A program made the translations under genes and the position numbers. A DNA stretch of 64,000 nt from Forficula auricularia. Taxonomy: Eukaryota; Arthropoda; Insecta; Dermaptera; Forficulidae. Under the pieces are notes generated by a model. It did no database searches. It was not told the DNA's origin and was given only the letters and a program-made list of their open reading frames with translations. Every line of letters begins with the position of its first letter. Within the stretch, counting starts at the first letter, position 1. Where the stretch lies: positions 12,853,952 to 12,917,951 of the forward strand of contig JALMQS010000187.1 in assembly GCA_024734495.1 (NCBI GenBank), read 5' to 3'. This document shows, piece by piece, positions 54,921 through 64,000 of the stretch.

Positions 54921-55225
54921 ATGCCACCGAAAAATCTAACCTCAACAACGCGAGCAGCAAAGGGTCACGACGCAAACGTGTTGAAAGAGCTCAGCAATTA
55001 CCAGAACAAATCGAAACAAGAAATGCAGCTCAAAGAATCAGGACTGCAGAAAGTCGTGCACAAGAATCTCAAGAACAGCGTGACGAACGTCTGCAACAGA
55101 ATATTACGAGAACAAGAGCGGCACGAGAACGAAACATAGCTACAGTACGAGTACTAGATCGACATAAGGCAAAGGATCAGCCGCTCATTAACACGTGCAT
55201 CATTCGTTCGGCTTGCCTTTGAATA
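54921..55225 (+). pseudogene. Helitron D Rep leader, frameshifted
   Basis: ATG at 54921 gives MPPKNLTSTTRAAKG, matching the start of copy B. The frame then shifts within about 12 codons to the one encoding RKRVERAQQLPEQIETRN and SRAQESQEQRDERLQQN, the basic helical leader. An AG just before the ATG (TTTTCAG) could be a splice acceptor. It ends in a stop near 55220. Confidence 0.75.
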
Positions 55226-55982
55226 TGCACCAGATATTAACTACTCAGCGCATTCAAAAATTGCTATCGTGGAATGGATAAAGTATGTCAATATTGTCAG
55301 ACATTGAAATTTCGGAATGAAGCAGCCGGCATGTGCTGCGCATCAGGAAAAGTTGTGCTGTCACTTCTACCGGTCCGCCGGAGCATTTATTATCCCTTCT
55401 TACTGGCAATTCAGATGATTCCAAATTATTTTTGCAGAGTAGATACGCAAATTTAATTCTTGCTTCCAAATGACGTCATTTGGGGCAACTAAAATTTGCG
55501 ATCGTGCATCCGATGGACGTAATTTTGAAACTACATTCAAAATTCACGTCCAGGTGTACCATAAAATCGGATCACTGATGCCAATGCCTGATAACAATCC
55601 GAAATTTCTTCAAATTTATTTTTATGGGCGGTTGTGAAGAGCGCGTGACGACCTCGGTGCCTGTATAATTTTATTGAACAAGCAGAGGAAAGAGCAATTG
55701 TGATATTATTGGAAAAATTTTTAGAAGATCACAATCAACTAATTCAATTGATCAAAAGAGTTTCGCCACGACTGCAAAATGACAATTATCAAATCGTCAT
55801 AAAAGCCGACAAAGTACCATTAGGTGAACATGCTGGTAGATTCAACGCTCCAACTGTTGATGAGGTTGCTGTTATCATGGTTGGTGATCCAGTTGACAAA
55901 AGATCTATAAAAATTACACGGCGAGACAACACTGTCAGTACGATTTCGGATCTACACCGTTCATATGACGCACTACAATATC
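55226..55982 (+). pseudogene. Helitron D Rep N-terminal region, decayed
   Basis: MDKVCQYCQTLKFRNEAAGM and CCASGKVVLS (55274-55360) correspond to the finger of copies B and C. Similarity continues through several frames (FHVQVYHKIGSLMP, PKFLQIYF) to an open stretch from 55700: EKFLEDHNQLIQLIKRVSPR and HRSYDALQY, ending at 55982, where the copy departs from its relatives. Multiple frameshifts contrast with the well-kept downstream exon. Confidence 0.75.
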
Positions 55983-55984
55983 TA

Positions 55985-56491
55985 GATTATTTTCATAACA
56001 TAATGAAAGCATATACTAATTTTTCCCCTCAGGAAATTTATTTAAATCAAATTTTGGACAGAATCAATCCAATAGCTAAAAATCAGAAAAATATTCAAAT
56101 TTTATATCAAGCTGAAAATATAAATTATAATGAAAATAATAAACGAACAGAAATCGGTCATTGGATTTGTACCTATTTTGATGGAAAAATAAATCATATT
56201 TACGACAGTTTAAACAACACAAAATTAAAAGATTTAGATTTAAAATACACCTATAAACTCTATGGGAAAGACGTTGTTAATCAATTTCATAAAGTAATGC
56301 AACAACCAAACGTTTATGACTGTGGGGTTTTTGCAATTGCATTTGCAACGTCTTTATGTTTTGGTAAAAATCCTGAAAACGAAAACTATATAAAATGTGG
56401 AATGAGAAAGCATCTATATAAATTATTAACTCAAAAACAGCTTTTGGAGTTTCCGAAACATCAAGATGTAAAAATAGAATCATTAAAATGA
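55985..56491 (+). pseudogene. Ulp1-type (C48) cysteine protease fragment
   Basis: The frame fused to the Helitron leader encodes KNIQILYQAEN, IGHWICTYFDGKINHIYDSL and VMQQPNVYDCGVFAIAFATS. These give the catalytic His (GHW), Asp (YDS), Gln (QQ) and Cys (DCG) of Ulp1/SENP-like peptidases, in the right order and spacing. The N-terminal part of the fold is short or absent. Similar domains occur in transposon-derived insect proteins. Whether this belongs to Helitron D or is an insertion is unclear; copies B and C have PLIF..GEDGYH at this point instead. Confidence 0.7.
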
Positions 56492-56648
56492 ATGATAAAA
56501 AATGAACCTTCTGAAAACGAAAACTATATAAAATGTGGAATGAGAAAGCATCTATATAAATTATTAACTCAAAAACAGCTTTTGGAGTTTCCGAAACATC
56601 AAGATGTAAAAATAGAATCATTAAAATGAATGATAAAAAATGAACCTT
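56373..56648 (+). repeat. 138-bp tandem duplication of the protease 3' end
   Basis: CTGAAAACGAAAACTATATA starts at 56373 and 56511. The second copy repeats the last protease codons and stop, so it has no coding effect. Confidence 0.9.
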
Positions 56649-57229
56649 CTGGCTCTAAGTGTTATAGAAATTAAGGTTTATATTTTTTAATTTAGGACCC
56701 CTTTTTATTTCTTCTTTAAATTCAGTTTTAAAATCAGTACCTACTCATATTAAACGTAAATGTACTACATCATTTAAACAATAATCAGTCTCATCTTTGC
56801 CTACTTTTGAACCTACTCAAATCAATACACCAGCTATAAACAAAAGTTTTCATGTTTATAAACAACTTCTAAATTGTAAAGCATTATTAGTTTTCGTTTA
56901 TAATCTTTATAATCCACCTACTTGTAGAAAACATAATTTATTTTTTCATTGATACTCATGAAAGGTAAAATGATCATTGTAAATTATAACTTTTTTTCAA
57001 AAGTAAATTGTTTTAAATATCAGACATGCATATAAAATTGCTGAAATTTTTTTTCTATTTGGATTTATTTTATTTCTTTTCTTTACAAACTTTTGCACGC
57101 AAAACACACAGATTGATTATCTTAAAGGAGTGCACATCCAATGCCTTTTTTCACTATTATTATCTGTTTCAATAATTATTTCATTAGTATAAAATCAAAT
57201 TTGCGTAATACAGAACTGTTAATAATAAT
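56649..57229. other. AT-rich non-coding stretch
   Basis: No gene or clear repeat seen. Confidence 0.5.
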
Positions 57230-57600
57230 TCATTTTAACATATTAAAACATTTTGTATGCTTTCTTAAAGTTGTGGAAATTTCTGATAAACTCAGAATAA
57301 AATCAACATAGTTTATGACACCAAGAAATATCTGTAATTCATCTGTATTTATTGGTGTATAATATTCTATAATAATTGCTTTTATACGATCTGTATCTTA
57401 GCTTACTGTTTGTTGTTTTTTGTGGAAATTTATGACCATGATACTTCATTTACTCGACATTGAAACTTCTCAACTCTTTTTAAATTTCACTTTTAATTCT
57501 TCAGCTCTTTCCATGATTTTTTTAAGTACTTCAGTATTCCCCTGAATAGTAGAACCAAACTTTGGAATATCATCAATATATATTCTGATTATCAGTGGAA
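57230..57600 (-). pseudogene. Decayed Ty3/gypsy reverse transcriptase fragment
   Basis: Minus-strand frames encode YIDDIPKFGSTIQG, LKKIMERAEELKVKF and, after frameshifts, DRIKAIIIEYYTPINTDELQ and IFLGVINYVD. These match the YxDD catalytic motif and the following FLG..NY region of Ty3/gypsy RT. The sequence upstream to about 58150 may hold more of it but is too decayed to read. Confidence 0.5.
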
Positions 57601-60160
57601 TTATTTTCATTATTTTTCTGAATCACTTCATCTCCAATATTTAATTCAGATAGGTGTTCTCTTAAAAGAATAGTATTCAAAAACTCTAATATCTAAAAAT
57701 GCTATATACAATTTATCTAATTCATTTTTTAATTTTTTACCTTATCTCTTAGTTAAATAGAAAGTCTCTTGTGGGAACAAAATTCTTCTTCGATTTGATT
57801 TTATATTCTCCGTGAAAATATTATATTGTATTTATTTAATAGATAAATCTTGAACATCTATGTCATTTAAGAAATTCCGTAAAATAAACCGCAGTTTTCA
57901 CTCGCCTTTCTACAAAAATTTGATGTTTCATTTTATGTTCATTATCACTAATAAAATGTTCATGTTTTTTTATCATTATACTGAATTTCACAACTATCTT
58001 AATATTATAGTCACCGTAAGAGTTTAAATTACATAGTGAGCCTTTTAATTTCAGTTTATAATTATTGTTTCTCTTTTCTTACTACTTGAATTCATTTATT
58101 GGAATAATATTAAGATCACTATCAGTAACAATCTTCAAACACATGTCTTTTTTTCTTGAATATTTAATTTTTTATTCTAGTCATCTCTAGTCTAATTATT
58201 GATGAAAGTGATTTTCCTCGTTAAATGCTGCTTTATTTTCAATCTGGTTTTCAACCTTTTTATAAGCCCTGCTATAAAAATTATAACAAATGTCCTTCAA
58301 ACATTGTTTTCCAATAGTGGGTAGGAGATTGACTCGTATGAGAAATTTCAACATGCCGCAAAAACATAATACACTTTTTAGGACAGTGATTACAATTGAT
58401 GTAAAATACCATTCGGTAAGAAACTAAATTTTTATCGCCATTTACAATCATCGCTTTGCGAAAAGTTTGAATGCCGCCTTATACTATTCGTGATTTCAAA
58501 AAAAATTTCATTTTTTATTTTTCTTTATTTTTATTATTTTATAATCATTTTTTCCGCTTGAAGAATTTAGGTGTTGGACATATATTTGTATTTATTTATT
58601 TATTAAATTATTGTATATGTAGGGCGATTTAGCCCCTTTAATGTACCATTTTAGACCATGTAAGCTAAAAAAGTTAAAAAAAATAGATTTGATACAAAAG
58701 AAAAAAACAGCAAAAATAATGAGAAAAATGTATGGACACTATTTGGTAAGAACCTAAATTTAAGTCTAATTTTAAACATGAAACAATTAAGTTTTACTTT
58801 TTAGGGAAATATGACAGACCAACTGATGAGTACACGCTTAGGCTGAAATCACTTCCCAGGAAGTATTGATGGTGGAGTAGAAATATGCTCTCGTAATGCC
58901 TTTCATCCACTCATCGCATATATCTTACCCGCTGCCTATTAATTTGTAATTGAATTCTATAGTAATATGTGTTTTTGATTATTCTCATTGAAAAGTAGCA
59001 ATCAACGACTTTCTGATACAAATAAAGAAAAAAAATATTGAGTTTTCATAAGTTAATTCTTAAAATAACGTAATAGCGATTCAGCGTAAAAGGGACCAAG
59101 GTATAACGAGGAATTAGTGTATACTGTACATACATATTTCATTCCTATTAAACATAATTATTTTTTTCAGATTATTCCAATGAAAACAGTAAATTTTTTC
59201 TTTTTTTCCTGGAAATTTTGAAATGTAAAAAATATTATTTTTTATTGATTGTTTTGTTAAATTTTTTTTATTATATTTAATTGATGAAGGAGACATGATT
59301 AAATATTTTAACAATCATAAGCTCGATGTTGTGCAGAATTTACTCTCATCTTCAACAGTTCCGATATATAAGTGATTGGAAATATTCAAGTGCTAACAGG
59401 TAAGAAACATTATTAAATTGTAAAAACAAATATCTTTTTATTATATTAAATTTTGAAACTACAAATTTTTTTCTTTATTTTTTTTAGACTTAGAAAAAAC
59501 TAATAAAACCCCCATTTTTCAAAGTAAATGATTATATAAATGACACAAGTTTTTGCATTCGAAATATACTAAAACCATGTATTCTCTATTTATTACTTCG
59601 TTTATTATAAATAGTATATTATATTATAATTGAAAAAATTTATGTATGTAATGTTCATTTACCTAAAATTGTTACTAAGTGTTTAATTGTTTATTTGTTT
59701 TTTTGAAAAAAAGGCTACTTGCTGAGTTTCTTTCGGAGTTTCTTCTCAGCATGGTCATTTTCCGAAACTCTGGTAGAATCATACACATGTAAAAAAAACT
59801 CTGTCTAGTTATAAATAATAAACAAATATTTGTTAACATTATTGAGTTACTATTATTTATTTTCCTTGAGCTTGGCGGCAAAGCACATTTAAACAGAGCA
59901 CAAATAAATAGCTAGTCCACAAAAATAAAAATAAAAACAAAAATGAGTTTATCTCATTAAAAATGTGCAATCTAGGTAATATCCGACGAAACGCATTTTT
60001 TGGTAAACACATCAACCATAAAAGCATCAAATTTGGAATGGCATTTTTTTAAATTATATTAACTTAAATAGCAAGTGATACCTGATTAATAATAAAGAAA
60101 TAAGCATATTAATATTTCAAATGACTATGGATAAAGTCTAGCAACGATCCGTTGCAGTTT
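57601..60160. other. Long AT-rich stretch without a gene
   Basis: Short frames only, no recognisable domain. It lies at the position of the conserved Rep intron 2 of copies B and C and ends in a T-rich tract plus AG at about 60173. Confidence 0.5.
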
Positions 60161-60173
60161 ATTTATTTTTTTA

Positions 60174-63100
60174 GGTGATTACAGAAATAATAAAGTTAGC
60201 TCAATGAACTACTACGCACACCGAATAATGGTTAGACAACATCAAGACAATTATATCCTTCGATATCGTGAGCTGTTCCATCAATACATTGTTGATATGT
60301 ATGCTAAGGTCGAAAGCGAACGCTTGCGATTCCTTCGATTCAACCAGGCAAAACTACGATCGGAAGAATATATTCACTTACGAGATGCTGTTGCTGGAAA
60401 CATCGATGGAAATTTAAATCCCAATGACATCGGTAATGCTTTCATTTTACCTTCAAGCTACATCGGCAGTCCACGGAACATGCAGGAATACATGCAAGAT
60501 GCGATGACTTACGTACGTCATTACGGCCGACCGGATTTATTTATTACATTCACATGTAATCCGAATTGGCAAGAGATACAAACTTTACTATTGCCAGGAC
60601 AACAAGCCATTCATCGTCATGATTTAACTGCACGTGTGTTTAAACAAAAATTGAAATCCTTAATTGATTTTATTGTTAAATATTCAATTTTTGGTATCAC
60701 ACGTTGTTGGCTGTATACGATAGAGTGGCAGAAGCGAGGTTTGCCTCATGCCCACATTTTGGTTTGGCTTAAAGATAGAATCCGTCCTGAAGAAATCGAT
60801 CAAATAATTTCAGCCGAAATTCCAGACCCATTAATTGATCAAGAATTATTTGATATTGTCACCAAACACATGATCCATGGGCCATGCGGTGCTTTCAACA
60901 TGAAGTCACCGTGCATGGAAAATGGAAAATGTAAAAAAACTTCCCAAAGCCGCATACGAATGACACGATCACGGATATTGATGGTTATCCAATGTATCGC
61001 CGCAGAAGTACTGAGAATGGTGGCCACACATTTACAATGCGACTGCCGAACTTTCCAAATCAAGTTGAGTTTGATAATCAGTGGGTGGTACCATACTCAC
61101 CACTACTTTCAAAAACTTACAAAGCTCATATCAATGTTGAGCTTTGCAATTCTGTTAAATCAATTAAGTATATTTGTAAATATGTAAACAAAGGCAGTGA
61201 TTTGGCCATATTTGAAGTACAAAACATAAATAAAAATGACGAAATAGCACGATACCAAATGGGCAGATACATTAGCAGCAATGAAGCTATTTGGCATATT
61301 CTCAGCTTTCCCATCCACGAAAGAGATCCTGCTGTCCAACATCTGGCAATACATCTTGAAAACGGTCAACGTGTATACTTCACTGAAGAAAATGTTCTCC
61401 AAAGAGCGTTCGAAGCTCCGAAAACGACTCTAACTGAATTTTTTACATTGTGTCAAAAACCTGATGTTTTTGGCCAATTCGCGAAGACATTGGTGTATGG
61501 TGATGTTCCACGTTATTTCACATGGAACAAATCCAGTAAAAAATGGGAGCCACGGAAACAAGGAAAACCACATCCTTCCATTACAGGCATATTCAAAGCT
61601 AAGACATTGGGGAGACTTTACACGGTACATCCAAAGCAACGTGAGTGCTTCTATTTACGTTTGTTATTGGTGAATGTTCCCGGACCAACGTCTTTTGAAT
61701 TTTTACGAACAGTTAATGGTCGAGTATTCAATACATACCAGGATGCATGTCGTGAACTGCAATTGCTAGAAGACGATAACCATTGGGACTTAACGCTTGC
61801 TGATGCTGCGTTGACATCAACACCGAATAACATTCGTCAGTTGTTTGCAATTATTTTGACGACATGTTATCCCTCGCAAGCACAAACTTTGTGGGAAAAA
61901 TATAAAAATTGTATGACAGAAGACATCTTGCACCGAATTAGACAAACAAATCAATGCCAAAACATAGATTATACACCAGAGATGTACAATGAAGCATTGG
62001 TCTTGATCGAGGATTTATGTGTTCTTATTTCAAATTTACCACTTAATCATTATGGTATGCCATCACCTAATCGTCCAGCCACCGACTTAGTCAATACCGA
62101 TTTACAACGAGAAAAGCAATATGACCATGGAAGTTTAGCAACAATTATCATGAACAGTGAACCATTACTGACAGCAGAACAAAAAATTATTTATGATCGG
62201 ATTATGCTGGCTGTTGCTGCTGAACAAGGCGGTTTTTTTTTCTTAGATGCACCCGGTGGAACCGGTAAGACATTTTTAATATCGTTGATTCTTGCCAAAA
62301 TACGGTCGCAACAAAAAATCGCATTAGCAGTAGCATCGTCAGGCATTGCGGCTACTTTACTAGATGGTGGGCGAACAGCACATTCAACATTCAAGCTGCC
62401 ATTGGACGTTCATAATAAACCAGATGCAATGTGTAACATCAAAAAGAATAGTGGAATAGCTGCAGTGTTGCGGAAGAGTTCTATAATAATTTGGGATGAG
62501 TGCACAATGGCACACAAATATTCACTTGAAGCATTAAACAGAACTATGCAAGATTTAAACAGCAATAATAAACTTTTCGGTGGTGCTATCTTACTTTTGT
62601 CTGGTGACTTCCGGCAGACCTTACCGGTTATACCTCGCTCTACTTTCGCGGATGAGATTAATGCATGTTTGAAACAATCATTCTTATGGCGAAGTGTTGA
62701 AACACTTCGATTGACCATAAATATGCGAGTACAATTGCAAAATGATCCATCAGCACAAATATTTTCCGAACAACTACTAGAAATTGGGAACGGTAAAATA
62801 GAACTGCAACCAAATACGCGATGCATTAAACTACCAGACAATTTTTGCACTGTTGTTCAGGATAAAAATGAATTGATTCAGAGTATTTTCCCGGATATAC
62901 AGAATAATTATTTGAATCATGAATGGCTCAGTCAACGGGCGATTTTGGCAGCCAAAAACGTTGATGTTGACGAAATTAACTTCCAGATACAACAGTTGTT
63001 ACCAGGCGATCTGATGTCTTTTAAATCAATCGATACTGTTGTTGATGAAAATGAAAGTGTAAATTTTCCGATTGAATTTTTAAATTCATTAGATATCCCT

Positions 63101-63535
63101 GGAATGCCACCACATAATCTTCGATTAAAGATTGGTTCCCCTATTATTCTCCTCCGTAATTTGAATCCACCTCAATTATGTAACGGTACGCGTTTGGTCA
63201 TCAAAAAGATCACCGGAAACATTCTTGAAGCAACCATTTTGGCTGGGAAGTTTAAAGGAAAAATGGTCCTGCTGCCACGTATTCCGATGATACCATCAGA
63301 TTCTACCATACCCTTCAAAAGGCTACAGTTTCCAATTCGTTTAGCTTTCGCCATGTCTATAAATAAATCTCAAGGTCAAACAATGTCCATTTGTGGTTTA
63401 GATTTGGAAAATCCATGTTTTTCTCATGGGCAACTATATGTTGCGTGTTCACGTGTTGGGAAACCGTCGAATCTATTTGTGTTAGCTAAAGACAGGTTAA
63501 CCAAAAACATTGTGCACCGATTGGTGTTAAATTAA
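60174..63535 (+). pseudogene. Helitron D Rep-helicase main exon, one frameshift
   Basis: Begins after TTATTTTTTTAG with GDYRNNKVSSMNYYAHRIM, the same exon start as copies B and C. Rep: FITFTCNPNW, WQKRGLPHAHILVW (HUH), YICKYVNKGSD (two tyrosines). Helicase: LDAPGGTGKTFLISLI, IIWDECTMAHK, LLSGDFRQTLPVIP, MSINKSQGQT and CSRVGKPSN. One base is gained or lost in the A7 run at 60933-60939, before DGYPMYRRRSTENGG. The helicase part is in one frame through Walker A, unlike copies B and C. It ends IVHRLVLN then TAA. Confidence 0.9.
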
Positions 63536-64000
63536 ATTGAAATTGAAAGTATTTATAATTCAAAAAAATAGATATTAATGTTTAAAAGTTTAAGACTGTC
63601 TGCCTTGCCTACCTCATTCATGAGTTTAAGCGTCACATGTTATTTACTGTATTATACTGTAATATACTTATTTGTTATAAAATTAAATGGAAATAATAAA
63701 TCTGATAAATTTTTATTTTGTATTGATTTCTGCTTAATATCAAGTGTAAGAACATTTTAATTAATTGTGTTCAACGTACTTCCCCTTCAAATCTCAATCC
63801 AGTGAATTTGTATACCAACATCAACATTTTCGTCTTTGTTCGTAAATAATTTCATTGTACTAAAGGGTTATAGTAGTAGAAAGTCAAATAAGGAGATCAC
63901 CATATTTTTTTACAAATACTATCTGTGTGGAAAAGCATAGTGGACTCCGTGACTGATGTTCTCTTATCGTTCCTCTTAGATTGTTTACTATAATGTAATA
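63536..64000. other. Helitron D 3' non-coding region
   Basis: AT-rich, no ORF of note and no Helitron terminal hairpin before the window ends. Confidence 0.5.

Larger units (their letters stand above)
53548..64000 (+). mobile_element. Helitron D, 3' end beyond the window
   Basis: 5' end TCTTAATATAATATAATATA followed by AAATCTCGTG, CCTAAACCACTGAACCGATT and similar Helitron leader text. It contains a PLE-type foldback insertion (54392-54786), a decayed Rep leader, an interruption (55985-60170) and a nearly intact Rep-helicase (60174-63535). No hairpin and CTRR end is seen before 64000. Confidence 0.75.

Noticed and set aside
59690..59800. Hairpin GCTGAG..CTCAGC near 59720
   Set aside because: A short stem with no ribozyme core, no terminator context and no repeat elsewhere in the window.
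1..64000. CRISPR array or prokaryotic defence system
   Set aside because: Tandem repeats here have no unique spacers of constant length, and all coding content is eukaryotic transposon protein.

Overview
The window is about 64 kb of AT-rich eukaryotic DNA made almost entirely of nested transposable elements. I see no host gene, no bacterial-style operon, no complete tRNA or rRNA gene and no CRISPR array. Helitrons with introns, Penelope-like elements (PLE), piggyBac, hAT, mariner, Harbinger, insect-type LINEs and Ty3/gypsy elements together point to an arthropod, most likely an insect. The species cannot be read from the sequence.

Layout. 1-2200: AT-rich repeats, foldback (inverted-repeat) elements and two hammerhead-ribozyme-like motifs. 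2190-6055 (minus): an I/R1-type LINE (LINE-1) with endonuclease, reverse transcriptase (RT) and RNase H, interrupted by a 203-bp TA-flanked MITE. 6384-9326: a 1.47-kb composite repeat present twice in tandem. 9500-10545: an inverted fragment of a PLE GIY-YIG domain. 10560-13030: MITE and AT-rich repeats. 13033-17226: a TTAA-flanked piggyBac shell holding a second LINE (LINE-2; ORF1 plus endonuclease) and a hAT transposase fragment. 17851-18794: 210-bp tandem repeats and a Harbinger fragment. 18879-22741: Helitron A, which lacks its 3' half. 22742-36604: a PLE coding region split by the 12.5-kb Helitron B (22891-35412). Helitron B itself contains a third LINE (LINE-3), a minisatellite and an LTR remnant. 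36605-37309: a mariner 3' half. 37828-40687: gypsy-1, with near-identical LTRs and most of pol deleted. 40732-53089: gypsy-2, whose 3' LTR is split by Helitron C (45241-52827). 53090-53545: a gypsy-3 remnant. 53548 to beyond the window: Helitron D, interrupted by a Ulp1-type protease fragment and a decayed gypsy RT.

How the genes work together. Each Helitron couples a Rep (HUH/two-tyrosine) nuclease to a Pif1-like helicase. The gypsy elements couple Gag, protease, RT, RNase H and integrase, with a slippery heptamer at each gag stop. The LINEs couple an APE endonuclease to RT. All coding regions carry at least one lesion, and several lesions are single-base changes in homopolymers, so some could be sequence errors.

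The most notable signals are: several hammerhead-ribozyme-like cores in PLE-related foldback repeats; LINE-2 ORF1 and ORF2 in one frame separated only by a stop in a known readthrough context; conserved -1 frameshift sites in two gypsy elements; and base-exact reconstruction of two Helitron insertions.
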